64,000 nt of DNA from Harmothoe impar (GCA_947462335.1 OX381707.1:13793418-13857417), one strand, 5' to 3'; positions 11,665-23,029 are shown, numbered from the stretch's first letter. Notes: a model not told the origin generated them from the letters alone. Numbers and translations are program-made.

Positions 11665-11800
11665 TTATACCACAGCAGGCACAGAGAACAAAGCATTTCA
11701 CACCTCTTGTATACTGCATACAGCTAGTAGCATAAAGTAGTTATAGGACTAGTGAAGGCTCCTTCACTGTATTTCGCATACAGATTGGTACACGTTCTAT
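11665..11800. repeat. Dispersed repeat, inverted copy at 60,870-61,030
   Basis: Shares inverted blocks with 60,870-61,030, for example CACACCTCTTGTATACTGCA, ATAGTTATAGGACTAGT-type and CAGATTGGTAC segments. The family structure and ends are not clear. Confidence 0.6.
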
Positions 11801-12026
11801 AACTACTACCTATTGCCATACCTATTATGTTAATATGGAGAACTCTGTGAAGTATCTAGTGAAAATCTGGTATCTAGAGTCATATAGCCATCAATTCTGT
11901 TGTAACATACACAGTATAAATATGTGAGGAAAGTGAGTTCATACTACAGTTGGCTAGGATCACAAAGAGGCTACCCTTCTGTGTAACATGTACATACCAA
12001 TGACAAACCAATCATTTGATAGAATA

Positions 12027-12206
12027 CCGTATTCGACGTAATAAGCGCACACCCCCTAATAAGCGCACACCCCCCGTTTTGGGCCAATTTTATACTACAA
12101 ATAACCAAAAATATCTCAATTATTTACCCCAATTAAACTCTTAAATACTAAAAGGTGTCCATAATCATTTTTTAAGCGCACTGTGCGCTTATTACATCGA
12201 ATACGG
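12027..12206. mobile_element. 180-bp MITE with TA target duplication
   Basis: Begins CCGTATTCGACGTAATAAGC and ends GCTTATTACATCGAATACGG, flanked by TA on both sides. The left end repeats the TAATAAGCGCACACCCCC block. It is a Tc1/mariner-like non-autonomous element by its TA duplication. Confidence 0.8.
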
Positions 12207-12209
12207 TAA

Positions 12210-12765
12210 GTCAAATATGGATATACGTGTAAAGCTACATACGCCTTGGACAATTGTGATTATCCTCGGATGGCACCTTGGACAATAACCCTGTGTATGG
12301 CTTATAACACTTATACAGCAACTCATTTTGTACCATATCTACTACATACACTCGCACATACATACATCAGTGACTGTTTGGTAAAAGACGTTTGGTAACA
12401 CCAAGGGTGTTGGATGATGGCTGCCAACATGATTCAGGCACGCTACAGTGATACCGTCAACTCCCCCCCCAGGAGCTCTAATATCTGATGCTCTTAACCC
12501 GCTGTGCTCTCATTCGGAAATCTCTTTGTCGGTCTCACCAGTTAGTCTGACATAAGAATAATTCTGACAAACTAGTGGCGGGACCCTGTGGAGATGTCAA
12601 GAACCTTTAGAAACTCATTAACCCCACCTGGTGGACATTCTCAGACTCTTTAGTAATTCACTGGCTCCTCTTGGTGTGTTTGGGTTGAGCACTGATTATA
12701 TGTTGTAAATGACCTTTGAGGGTTTATATACGATTTTGAGATACTAGGATTTAACCATAAGGTAT
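12210..12765. other. 3' flank of the GPCR gene, nothing else recognised
   Basis: Includes the likely 3' untranslated region of the minus-strand receptor next to 12,770. No other gene, element end or repeat was supported. Confidence 0.4.
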
Positions 12766-12769
12766 ACAA

Positions 12770-14533
12770 TCAAATTGTGTTAGTTGATATCTCCTCCAGT
12801 TGCAGGGTGGTGCATGAAGCTACATTGACCTGCTCTGGGGTGGGGGTCTTATCCATTCGATACAGTCTCAGCAGGCTGATGACCTGCTTCCAGTAGGTCT
12901 CGTCGGTGGCCGTATAGATGAAGACGTTACCAATGTGGTCGATGATGAACAAGAAGTTGGCAATGTTCTTCCACATGAAGTGCTGGGAGGTTGCAGGCCA
13001 GATCAACCTGAGGATGGTGACAGGAACATTGCACGTGATGCTCATCAGCGACATGGTGACCAGCACCAGGGTGAGCTTCACCTCGTGTGAATTTACACCT
13101 GGAGACAACTGCCTTCCTTGTGCCGGTACTTGAACACAACCTTCAGTGCGACCTTCAGTGCGACCTTCAGTGCGACCTTCAGTGCAACCTTCAGTACAAC
13201 CTTCTGGGCAACCTTCAGTGCAACCTTCAGTGCAACCATCAGTGCAACCTTCAGTACAACCTTCAGTGCAACATTCAGTGCGACTTTCAGTGCGACCTTC
13301 AGTGCAACCTTCAGTGCAACATTCAGTGCGACCGTCAGCAAGACCTTCAGTGTGACCTTCAGTGTGACCTTCAGTGCAACCTTTAGTGCGATTTTCAGTG
13401 CGACCTTCAGTGCGACCGTCAGCGAGACTTTCAATGCGACCATCAGCATAGGCATCCAGGTGACATACATTGAGACCTTCAGTGTGACCTTCATTGCGAC
13501 CTTCAGTGTGACCTTCAGCACAACCTTCAGCACAACCTTCAGTGCGACCTTTAGTGCGACCATCAGTGTGACCTTCAGTGTGACCTTCAGTGTGACCTTC
13601 AGTGCAACCTTTAGTGCGACCTTCAGTGCGACCTTCAGTGCGACTGTCTGCGAGACCTTCAATGCGACCATCAGCATAGGCATCCAGGTGACATACATTG
13701 AGACTTTCAGTGTGACCTTTAGTATGACCTGTAGCACGACCTTCAGTGGAGCCTGCAATAGTGTGAACTGCCAAGAGCTGCTTCCTCTGCTTCTTGGTCT
13801 TCTTTCGAAGGTAGAGGATGATGGCGGTGCACACAGCGAGAGATATAGGACTGAAGTAATCAAACACGCATGCACCCGTATACAGAGGCACGATGAAACT
13901 ACGGCGCGAGCTGTCAACCACTTTCCCCGTGTACAGTACCTGGCCGTCCAATGTCACATGTGAGACGATCTGAAGGTGAAGTGTGAAGGGAACACGAAGA
14001 GCAGCACAGATGAGGACGACTACCACCACCATGATGCGTGCTCTGGTCTTGGTCATGTTAACGTGTGCTCGTAGAGGATACATGATGTGGTAGATGCGGT
14101 CATATCCAATCACCACTGTCAGCAGCATGCTGGCACCGGACGCCACATACCACAGCAGCTGGAACACAGTGAAGTTCAACCACGCAAACACATAGGAGGT
14201 GGTGTAGCTGATACGCAGCATGGCAATGCCTGGCGCGAGGAAAATGCAGAAGCAGAGTTCAAAGAGAGCAAGCCACCGCAGATAGATGTACATGATTGAG
14301 GTCTTCAGCTTGCCAAACACCACCAGGTTCAATGTGTTAGCGACAAGACCAAAACCGACTAGGATGCAGTAGGTATACATTAGCCAATCAGACAACGCAG
14401 GCATTGTCAAATCGACATCATCAATTGTTGAGTTCAGGGTGGTGTTACTCACTCTTTTAGAAGCATCAGTCACTTCCATCCCGCTGGCTGATGACTCGTT
14501 ACCTTCACTGAGAAGCTTGACTGGCAGTAACAT
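12770..14533 (-). CDS. Rhodopsin-family GPCR with minisatellite-expanded third cytoplasmic loop
   Basis: 587 residues in one coding exon. The N-terminus is extracellular with several NxS/T sites (NES near 12, NTT near 30, NST near 34). TM1 is about 51-73, TM2 80-104, TM3 115-142 followed by DRI (145-147) in place of DRY, TM4 166-184, TM5 214-240, TM6 487-510, TM7 523-543, where NPxxY is degenerate (GNVFIY). Between TM5 and TM6, residues 262-467 are a four-residue repeat (TEGR, TEGC, TEGH, TDGR variants), with a second-order duplication of NVCHLDAYADGRIE. The shape and the short TM6-TM7 loop resemble invertebrate orphan or peptide receptors, but I cannot name the ligand class. A T-rich stretch ending in AG at 14,567 suggests a spliced 5' leader; the ATG at 14,533 is the first in frame. 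It would signal through G proteins at the plasma membrane if functional. Confidence 0.85.
   Translation of the reverse strand: MLLPVKLLSEGNESSASGMEVTDASKRVSNTTLNSTIDDVDLTMPALSDWLMYTYCILVGFGLVANTLNLVVFGKLKTSIMYIYLRWLALFELCFCIFLAPGIAMLRISYTTSYVFAWLNFTVFQLLWYVASGASMLLTVVIGYDRIYHIMYPLRAHVNMTKTRARIMVVVVVLICAALRVPFTLHLQIVSHVTLDGQVLYTGKVVDSSRRSFIVPLYTGACVFDYFSPISLAVCTAIILYLRKKTKKQRKQLLAVHTIAGSTEGRATGHTKGHTESLNVCHLDAYADGRIEGLADSRTEGRTEGRTKGCTEGHTEGHTEGHTDGRTKGRTEGCAEGCAEGHTEGRNEGHTEGLNVCHLDAYADGRIESLADGRTEGRTENRTKGCTEGHTEGHTEGLADGRTECCTEGCTEGRTESRTECCTEGCTEGCTDGCTEGCTEGCPEGCTEGCTEGRTEGRTEGRTEGCVQVPAQGRQLSPGVNSHEVKLTLVLVTMSLMSITCNVPVTILRLIWPATSQHFMWKNIANFLFIIDHIGNVFIYTATDETYWKQVISLLRLYRMDKTPTPEQVNVASCTTLQLEEISTNTI
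13138..13755 (-). repeat. 12-bp coding minisatellite in the GPCR
   Basis: About 50 imperfect copies of GGTCGCACTGAA (minus strand), broken twice by a non-repeat block that encodes NVCHLDAYADGR. Because 12 is a multiple of 3 the receptor frame is kept, and long spurious open frames appear on both strands. Length polymorphism between alleles is expected for such an array. Confidence 0.95.
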
Positions 14534-14689
14534 GCATGATGAGGCTACGACTCGAAGGCTGTGCAGCTAAAAAAAGGAAAAAAACAACAACAAACATTTC
14601 AGCATTTTTTTGTCTCTTCCTCTAGAGGGCCTAGAACATATTTGTTTTGATAAGGCATGTTAAGCAAGAACACTATAGACTAGGTCATC

Positions 14690-15045
14690 TCACTCGGTAC
14701 ACTGAAAATCCATAGGTTGAAAGGGTTAGTCAGTACAGACTATCCTAGGTTCATCATATGTGTGCTAGTCACAATGGCAAAGTTATATTCAAAAATGACC
14801 GAGGGGTCAGTCAGCAGTGGCTAACCTAGGTTCATCATTGGTGTGATGTATTTGTATACCACTAGTTGGTGCCACCTGTGATAACCACTTGGTGACTCCC
14901 CCTGGAATTAAAAAGACTAAGATGGGTTGGTCAGTAGTGACCAACCTGACAATAATAACTAATCTAGGTTGGTTGTATAGGGAGCCAAAAAATGACTAAC
15001 TAGGTTAGGCACTAGTGACTGAGAGATTGGTCGTATAGGGCATTA
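14690..15045. repeat. Dispersed repeat, inverted copy at 55,190-55,562
   Basis: Shares, in opposite orientation with 55,190-55,562, blocks such as GGTTGGTCAGTA, TAACTAGGTTAGG and GTGCCACCTGTGATA-type sequence over more than 300 bp. It is CTAG-rich and has no coding frame; ends were not defined. Confidence 0.75.
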
Positions 15046-15229
15046 GCGAGATGATCAGTGGGCAGCGCCATTTCCACTGGTTCTAGGTCTATTCCCATTA
15101 CTTACAGCAACAAGGCTGGTACTCACTTCTACAAATTCAACTAAAATATATAAGAGATAAATCTCTGGGATTTTTTTCCCCATTTTAGGCATAGGATTGG
15201 GAGGGATGCTGGTTTATTTAATTTGTTTA

Positions 15230-15700
15230 CCTTTTTGCGTGATGCGAAGGTCATGACCTTGGTCTTTGACTCATTAACCCTTTAAGGCCGACCAAAAAGA
15301 TTATTTGCTGATGATAGGGGCGAGACTTTTTCACAGGAACTCTCTCAGGGCCGGGCTTTGCGGATTCCCATAGAGTTATGTCGACTATAGTCGATGCTCG
15401 GCCAGCCATGGCATCAACTATAGTCGATGCTCGGCAGCCATGGCATCAACTATAGTCGACACTCTGCCTTAAAGGGTTAATTGTGAGCTTATTAACTTTT
15501 GTCCAGTGAACAAAGGAGGCCAAGGCTTGCTCTAACCTATTTGCTAGGACATTTCTATCCTTACCGGTAACATATAGTACACTATCATCTGCAAAGAGTA
15601 CAGTTTTATGAGTATCGTCACCTTTTATACAGTCATTTATTTACAACAAGAAAAATAAAGGGCCAAGGATTGACCCTTGAGGAACGCCACAAGTCAAGGG
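15230..15700 (-). pseudogene. Non-LTR retrotransposon reverse-transcriptase fragment
   Basis: The minus strand reads LTCGVPQGSILGPLFFLL, then INDCIKGDD, TVLFADDSVLYVTG (the catalytic xADD box) and ASFVHWTKVNKLTI; after a 199-bp MITE it continues NESKTKVMTFASRKK. These are the standard GVPQGSxLGP and FADD motifs of LINE reverse transcriptases. Only about 90 residues survive, with neither endonuclease nor 3' tail, so it is a dead fragment. The reading frame is otherwise fairly intact, which suggests modest age. Confidence 0.85.
15278..15476. mobile_element. 199-bp TTAA MITE inserted in the RT fragment
   Basis: Starts CCCTTTAAGGC and ends GCCTTAAAGGG, flanked on both sides by TTAA. Removing it restores the reverse-transcriptase reading across LTIN/ESKTK, which confirms both the target duplication and the borders. 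Internally a unit with TATAGTCGATGCTCGGC and AGCCATGGCATCAAC is repeated. TTAA duplications are typical of piggyBac-type transposition. Confidence 0.9.
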
Positions 15701-16232
15701 AAGGGAAGGTATAGTGGCTGTGGTGAGGGCTGTCATGTTTTATCTTATTTGGAATGGTGGAATGGTTTCCATGGCAACCAGAAATTGTCATATATTCCAA
15801 TTTTCAACAAGTGTCCCTTTTGCCTTCGAAAAGGGAAACGTTGTCGTTGGGGATGGAATAATTCTTGAAAATATCAAGAAAAAGTACAAAATCATATTGA
15901 AAATGTTTGGAACATTATCTATATATAAACCTGTCAGTCAAAATCAGTACCTCAATCTACCTATTCAAAAGTTGACTTATCCCTCAATCTGACAGGCACT
16001 CTCTCTCTGTGTATCACTCTACCTACCTATTCTGCACACTGCCTATCCCTAAGCCTACCTATCCCTCAAGTTACCTATCCCTTGAATTAGAACCTTCTCT
16101 TACATTGACTCATCCTTAAAGTTTAAAGCTAACCCTCTTCTTGCTACTGTTTTCTACCATCTGTGCCTGGCTATCTCTGAGTCTACCTATCCCCAATCAC
16201 CCAGCCTACCTATTCCTCATTGTGACTTTTAA

Positions 16233-16794
16233 GGTGGCCGGCGGGAATTATAGTTCTGGAGCCATACACCAGGGGGCAATCTCATCACATTGGTACATGC
16301 AGAAACGCAATTGATAAAAATCTAGTTTGACATGGCAAAGGCTTGAACCCGGGGTCTTTGGATCAGAAGGCAAATGCCATAACCATTAGACTATTGAATC
16401 GGTTGTAGGTGGATAAGTGGCATGGTATATTGATACTGCCTAGCATTGTTCTTACCATATTATTATGTTTTCAAATTCAAAAAAAAACAAACATGCAAAT
16501 ATGCCCTGGACTATATGTTTAAAACACGTTTTCTGAACAGATGATATTGTATAGAATATTGTGTTGAAGCCTGAAGAAACTGTAGTTACTTTTCAATGTA
16601 ATTTCATCCACAAATGTAGGAGATCACTATATAATCCTATAGCAGGTCGCTCAAACATTGTGGTTAGATATCTCAGAAACAAGCTCGGGACCTCCTTATT
16701 TTTTTCTTATTTTCTGAGAGTATATATCCTTTGGAACATGTGGTATAAGTATGGTAAAATCGTAGTTACTTCTAGCCTATCCCCGCCGGCCACC
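16233..16794. mobile_element. 562-bp TTAA-flanked element, ends GGTGGCCGGCGGG
   Basis: Begins GGTGGCCGGCGGG and ends CCCGCCGGCCACC, with TTAA immediately outside on both sides. At 16,331-16,396 it holds a minus-strand tRNA-like sequence with the B box GGTTCAAGCC and an A-box-like TCTAATGGTTATGG. There is no protein of its own. It shares layout (TTAA, GGTGG start, internal tRNA-like promoter) with the element at 21,566-22,172. Confidence 0.75.
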
Positions 16795-16799
16795 TTAAC

Positions 16800-19700
16800 T
16801 ATGCCCATCTGCTAAACATAACAGCCCTCACCACGTCCACTATACTTTGTACCTATCCTCAATTTAACTATCACCCAGACTATCTACCACTCATTGTGAC
16901 TATCTCTCACTCTGCCTATTCCTCATGTTTAATTTGCACTATTCTTCTGTTTATCTAATCCCACATGCTAAACAAGACATGTCTAATATCTTTGTGTATA
17001 AGTTAATTTGCCGTCATTGTGCTTATCCTGGCATATTCCTCATGTTTAACCTGCATATCCCTCAGACGCTCTAGACCCTTTAAAACTTGTGAACGTTTAC
17101 ATTTTTCTGAAAGCCTGTTTATACTGTGGCTGTTTAAAAGCCACAAAATGGAATGTGAAAAGAATATTTAGTGGACTTTCTTAGTGTGTCATTTGAGGCT
17201 CTAAAAATACAAGTGTCGGAAGGATTGTGGAGAAAAATTAGGGAAAACATCAAATCAAGAAAAAACAATGTGGAGCAGGAATTCTTAGTCTATAGGCGTA
17301 TATAGCTGATGGAAGATGGAAAACACTAAAAAACACCACAAAGTTTTTTTTTCAAAATTTTGACCCATATGATGAGACGCAAGGTTTTTGGAGTGGCCTA
17401 AGAACCAACTAACAAGCTTACCTTACAGAAACTTGTCCAGTCCTTCAGGGAGTGCCAGGTGTAGCTGGTCCAGTCCAGTACTGCCTCAGTCAGATCAGTT
17501 AAAGTATGTATACAAGGGTCAAGACAATTGTCCAGTGTGCGTGGCGATTACCTGGCAAGATTACCTGGCAAGATTAGCAATGCTAACAGCTCCGATAATA
17601 AGTATCGGCTTCCCTCTAAAAAGAATTCAGCAGTGAATGGGCTGCATGACTTCATGAGCCATACACACAGGTCCTATGTGGGGTGGGCATGCCTTCTTAT
17701 CTCCTGGTCCTTGGCAGTATCAGGTTATAAGTATATTGGATGGAGTTCCTGCTGGCCCCCATGTGCATGAGCAGCTCAGAGATGCTCACTGGTGCAGACA
17801 CATGCAGCCTATGGGAGACCGCTGTATGGAGCTTACGTACTGGACACATGTAGGTATGGTGAGTCGCAGTAACTATGGCAACTTAACGTGCCAGGTTATA
17901 ACCCTCTTGATGCATCTAATGGCCCTCGACCCCTTAATTCGACATGGCGACATGGGCATTTCTTAAATTCGACATGCGACATGAGGCCTAGTGACATGCG
18001 ACACGAGGCTTAAAAAGATAGTGACATGGGACATGGACAGCTCTTAAAATTGACATGGGACATGAGCATTTTTAAGTGACATAGACATGTGACATGGCCA
18101 TTTCTTGAAACTGACATGCGACATGGGGACCCCCCCCCCCCCATCAAGGGCCCCAATCTACTTCAATTCCCGGAGCTTTCCGAAAGGAAGGCTCTAGGAA
18201 CTCGTCACCATGACTTAGAACTAGAACTTAGAATATAGTTCACCTTTTTCAGGGGCGCTGAACTTGGGAATACGTTAAGTTCTTGTTATCAGTTGTGCAA
18301 AGATAAGCTAACATTAAAAAAAGGATTTCTAAGATTAGCTGTAGAATATCAAAACAGCATTTGTCTTTAACCAGTTCTCCCCAAAAGTTTTGAGACACTG
18401 ATCTCTCTTTAGAATAAGGGGGATATATGCATTCATGTTAGGTACTTATCGTCAGATAGGAATATAATAATGTAATAAAAAGAGAATAAAAACGGGGTAG
18501 TCTAGGGCCAAACTTGAGAAACAGACATTAAAATGTGCTCTGCATTTTTGAGTAGAATTTGTAATACAGTTGTTTTTACACAATTTAGGTGTGCTTAATC
18601 CAAATCTGCTGTATGACATTTTCTATTCTCAGTTTTTACCCCTGAAAAATCAAAATGGCTACCATTTTCCGCCTAAAATTGGGAGATTTAAGTAGAAATC
18701 AGGTCCTACAGCTTAGTCCGAAAGGTATATAGGGGCAACAACATAGAAATTGACACCAAGGTCAATAATATTCTTCAACTACATCCATTTTTGAAGAAGA
18801 CTAAAGGGTTTACCGATCTGAGCTGAGCAGCCATCTTCAAAAATGGCCGTCATCTTGGAATTCAAACATTTAATGATACAGATATAAAAAGTGACCCAAC
18901 AGGACTGGCCACAGCAAATTTCATTCCTATATACCTTTGTGTAAAAACTACTGTATGACAAATTCTCCTCAAAAATGCCTTTGTCTCCACAAGCGACGTT
19001 TCAGATGTATTTTCCTCATCACCTCATTGATCCACCATCCACCATCAAAAAACTCAATGTGTTTTCATCAGCGCAGCAGAGTGCATGGCTAATACTCCCT
19101 GGGAATAGGTAGCTTATAGCTACAAAAGGGAACAGTCTTATAAAAAAAGAACATGATTACATTTATCCATATTACAGTAATTTATCGACTGTAAATCATT
19201 CATAATTATATACCACATTATTATACTAAATTCAAGCAAGCAGGATTGAACCCATTGTAATATAAGGACAATTTTATCGAATATCATGAAAATGGATAAA
19301 ATTTTGTTAAACCAAAAAACAATAATTCTGACACTTCATGGAAGCCAGCGTGGGCTTCGTGATCTCTCATAATACATTTGTAAAGGGCAGTGCAAATATT
19401 GTAATCTGAACAGGAGTTGTCAGGGCCCGAGATATGTGACTTTAGGTAGTACAGGTAAACACGATCTTAGTTTTCACATTTATACAACATGATACTAAGA
19501 CTGGTTTTACCTGGACTACTATTATGGCCCCATCAAAATCTCATAAAATGCCTTTATACATTGTTCAATCGCCATAGTTTTATAATGTTACACATGGAAA
19601 GAAGGGACACCCTTCTTTACAATGAATCAATAAGTCTCATGGTTTTACTAGATTTTAATAAAAACATGCAATTTAATGTTTTGGAATTGAAAGGCATTGA

Positions 19701-19900
19701 CAGTTGGAAACCTGAATAAGATATTCCTCTGGAGTCGGACACTTCAATTGATTCACTAATTTAAGGAAGGAAAATGAATGAAACTGTCATAATCTCATAA
19801 TGATCAGTATATTTAGGATCTGGATTAGAATGAATTACATTTATATTGTGATTGTACATGCATATTACTTTTACAGGAGTGTACAGATTAGCAAGCAATA
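16800..19900. other. Intergenic DNA with GACATG-type repeats
   Basis: Between about 17,940 and 18,130 is a degenerate minisatellite of GACATGCGACATGAGG-type units, related to one at 58,790-59,180. A poly-C run lies at about 18,128. I found no convincing exon, although short open frames with splice-like ends occur at 17,400-17,970. Confidence 0.4.
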
Positions 19901-19907
19901 TGCTGAA

Positions 19908-20465
19908 TGCTGGGGGGGGGGGCTGAGGGGGAGGGGCTTACCCCGGGGGGAGGGGGGCTTACCCTGGGGGGCTTATCCTGGGGGCTTACCCTGGGGGGGC
20001 TTACCCTGGGGGGCTTATCCGGGGGGGCTTCCACGGGGGGGGGGGCTTATACCGGGGGGCTTACCCTGGGGGGAGGGGGCTTACCCTGGGGGGGGGGGGG
20101 CTTATCCAGGGGGGGGGCTTACCCTGGGGGGGCTTACCTCGGGCTTACCCTAGGGGGCTTACCCTGGGGGAGAGGGCTTACCCTGGGAGGAGGGGGTTTA
20201 CCCTGGGGGGTTTACCCTGGGGGGCTTACCCTGGGGGAGGGGGCTTACCCTGGGGGAGGGGGCTTACCCTAGGGGGTTTACCCTAGGGGGGCTTACCCTG
20301 GGGGAGGGGGCTTACCCTGGGGGGGGAGGGTGCGTACCCTGGGAGGGCTTACCCTGGGGGGAGGGGGCTTACCCTGGGGGGAGGGGGCTTACCCTGGGGG
20401 GAGGGGGCTTACCCTGGGGGAGGGGGCTTACCCTGGGGGTTTACCCTAGGGGGGCTTACCCTGTA
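19908..20465. repeat. G-rich minisatellite, CTTACCCTGGGGGG units
   Basis: About 35 imperfect copies of a 13-20 bp unit made of CTTACCCTGG and a G run of 4 to 12, often with an added AGGGGG. The G-strand has dense runs able to form G-quadruplexes; the GGGTAAG of the opposite strand resembles telomere-like sequence but the spacing does not. Apparent glycine- and leucine-rich open frames across it are artefacts. Confidence 0.95.
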
Positions 20466-20535
20466 ACAGCTTCTCTGTGTTATAGTACTTTGAGTAACTT
20501 TTACACTTTCCCCAGACCCCCTTGGTCACTCTGTT

Positions 20536-21168
20536 GGGTGTTTCACAAGGGGAAATTAGATACAAATAATTTTACATGTTTTCTAAGACCAAATTACTAT
20601 CACCCAATGTTAATCTTTACTTGGTGTTTCACAAGTTTCAATTGTATCCATGCTTTTATACTTAGATACAATTGTAGATAATAATGCGGCTTGTGAAACA
20701 CTAACTTAAGACTAACAAGTAAGTCAATCCGAATAACCATGTAGTATTGGTCTTAAATACTCTCACCTTGTATGATGATCGCATAGGATCAACATAAGTG
20801 TTGTTTAAATCTGTATAACCAGTTTATTTTCATCCTGAATAAACAGATATTTGCAGGGATTCTTGTGTGTAGTATGACACATATATTACATGAAAAAACG
20901 TGAAAAAAACTGTAAGGAGAATATTAGCAGGCATGTTATGAGCTCCACGCTAATGTGCATTGTGAAACACTTATACATCAGTTGTATCTCAATTGTAGGC
21001 CAAAGACCCTGACTTAACATCTTGGTTGTAGACCTTTGTGAAACACTTTTTATAAGCAGTATAAATTTGATACAACCAAATGTCGGTCTTAGTGGTTATA
21101 TACAATTAACACCTCATATAGAAACACTTATTCTACAATTAATTGTATATCCCCCTTGTGAAACACCC
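20536..21168. mobile_element. Element with GGGTGTTTCACAAGG inverted ends
   Basis: The left end GGGTGTTTCACAAGGGG matches inversely CCCTTGTGAAACACCC at 21,154-21,168. The motif GTGAAACACT and its inverse recur at least five times inside (near 20,690, 20,960, 21,040, 21,120), and CAATTGTA blocks recur too. No transposase is present. Confidence 0.6.
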
Positions 21169-21565
21169 CACTGAACGCATTACACATTGTGGTTGTACGA
21201 TAATGAAGCCTTGGGCAGCATTATACATGTACTGTTATATCAAGCCATCGTCAATTAGCATTGCACTAATATCTGTGATTTGATATGCACGAAAGTAAGT
21301 AACACTACAACATTAGGTGTGTAGTTTGGGTTTATAGTACAATAGGTATGCGATGTTGTGCACCTAGTACCCTACCCGGCTCTCTGTGAGTGGCTAGTGG
21401 TGCATGCCCCATATATACAAATTTATACGGTGGTGCAGCGCCACTGGTGGCAGGTGTAGGTACCAGGCAGGAGGTGTGGATATGCTTTGTCCTTGACTTA
21501 AAGGCGGAGACAAAGCACTCGTATACAATATTCTTGTAAAGTACGGGTTGGTTAATAGCGGTTAA

Positions 21566-22172
21566 GGTGGGTCAATGCCTTGAAGTAAAAGTAGCTAGAT
21601 TTTCGTCAGGTTTTCACCATAAGACCATGATAGCATACACTTTCCAAAGAAACTGAGTAAATAGGGGGGTCCCGGGCTACTTTCTGAGATATTTAAGCCT
21701 TAAGTTAATATCTCATGTAATGGATTATACAGTGTTTTGCCACATATCTACATGAAATTGTATTGAAAAGTAGCTAAATTTCTATACAACTCTCTCAGAG
21801 TATAGGCTTTGATGTTTTTTATCTAGAGAATATATTTTTAACACATGGTCCCGCACACATTTCTAAGGTTTAGGCCCATCAAAATAAAAAGTTGAAAAGA
21901 AATAGAAATATACTGAGGGCTACCTATGTATGACTTCCAATGGGGACAACCACGACAGACTGCATAGCACAGTGGTAGAATGGATGCCTTCAAATTCAAA
22001 GGTTGGTGGTTCTCGCCACGGTCAGGGAAAATTCATACACTATTTTATGACCATTTGATATTACTTAGGCCAATTTCAAACAAGGGTGCCCTGGTGTTCT
22101 ATGGTCAAACCAGAGAATTTACCTGCGCAGAAAACGGCGCAGTGGACAAAAAAGGCATCACATTGACCCACC
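21566..22172. mobile_element. 607-bp TTAA-flanked MITE, intact sister of the Polinton-like target
   Basis: Begins GGTGGGTCAATGCC and ends with the inverse, flanked by TTAA at 21,562-21,565 and 22,173-22,176. At 21,957-22,022 it holds a tRNA-like stretch (TAGCACAGTGGTAGAATGG and GGTGGTTCTCGCCAC). In reverse orientation it aligns along its whole length with 39,138-39,381 plus 48,903-49,259, where the 9.5-kb Polinton-like element is inserted. Here the corresponding site reads GTCATACATAGGTAGCCC, without insertion. Confidence 0.85.
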
Positions 22173-22209
22173 TTAAGCCTTCATAATATGACAGTAACAA
22201 AGTGTTGTG

Positions 22210-22540
22210 TATGTAGGTGTGAAAAGTCAGAAGTGTAGCAGCTCCCTATTTTTGCTCAAAGTGAAACATCTGACACCTACCACACACACTCTTCTCCCAA
22301 ACCTGCTGGACACTGTCCATAGCCGACAAAAAGTCAGCCGGTCCGACAGAATAAAAGCCACTGCCAGCCCGAATCCCTGGCTGTATTTTTTGAGATTCTT
22401 GCCTAAATGCCATTTTTTTACGGCTCGTAAATTGGACCATTATTAAGGTTTCTACAGCATAAAACAGAAAGCTTGAATATTTTCTGTAATGTTCCTTAGT
22501 AAATTACATATCAAAATATTCAAGATGGCCGTCGCTGAGT
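22210..22540. repeat. Dispersed repeat shared with 61,290-62,050
   Basis: Blocks such as GATTCTTGCCTAAATGCCAT, TTGGACCATTAT and GCTTGAATATTTTCTGTAAT are found again at 61,290-61,455 and 61,967-62,040 in the same order, where a 512-bp insertion splits them. Ends undetermined. Confidence 0.75.
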
Positions 22541-22675
22541 ACACTTCCACCCTGGGTTTGCTCTGCTAATACTTTACAAAAAGACGGGAAATTTCACAGC
22601 CGGACATTATTATTTCCTAGGATCTTATTCATAAACCATTGGACTAACCTAGGAGTGCATCAGGAGGAGTGTATC

Positions 22676-22798
22676 ATGGCTGATGACGAGAATTCAGGAG
22701 AATTACAAGCAGCTGGTGAGAATTTGGAAGTGGACGCCGTACCGCCACCCCCACTGGAGGGTGATCAGCATGATAGCCCGACGAGATCTCTCTTTTTG
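22676..22798 (+). CDS. Possible first coding exon, acidic N-terminus
   Basis: An ATG (context ATCATGG) opens 41 codons rich in D and E with a proline run (MADDENSGELQAAGENLEVD, then AVPPPPLEG) and stops being protein-like exactly at a donor-type TTTTTG/GTAGGA, in phase 0. Composition and donor suggest a genuine first exon. About 360 bp downstream a decayed death-domain-like stretch (23,161-23,420) could be what it once joined. The family is not recognised and it may be a pseudogene. Confidence 0.35.
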
Positions 22799-23029
22799 GT
22801 AGGATTGCTACTTTGGGACAACAAATCCTGTCACCAATACAAGATGTGCCCCTCATTGAACCAGTGGATGATAGGCCCAAGGTAAAAAGATAGCTCATTA
22901 CTGATTTGCAGGAAGAATCCTGGTCAAAATAAACTCAGTCACGGGCAAACTAAACGATTTGATTGGCACTACAAACAGAATCGCAAGTGTGACAAACACA
23001 AACCAAACACAATTCGAATAAACAAATAA

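Noticed and set aside
13087..13963. Long repetitive open frames on both strands across the GPCR repeat
   Set aside because: A 12-bp period keeps several frames open by chance; only the frame joining TM5 to TM6 is meaningful.
19800..20272. Gly/Leu-rich open frames in the G-rich minisatellite
   Set aside because: Pure repeat translation without start context, codon bias or conserved ends.
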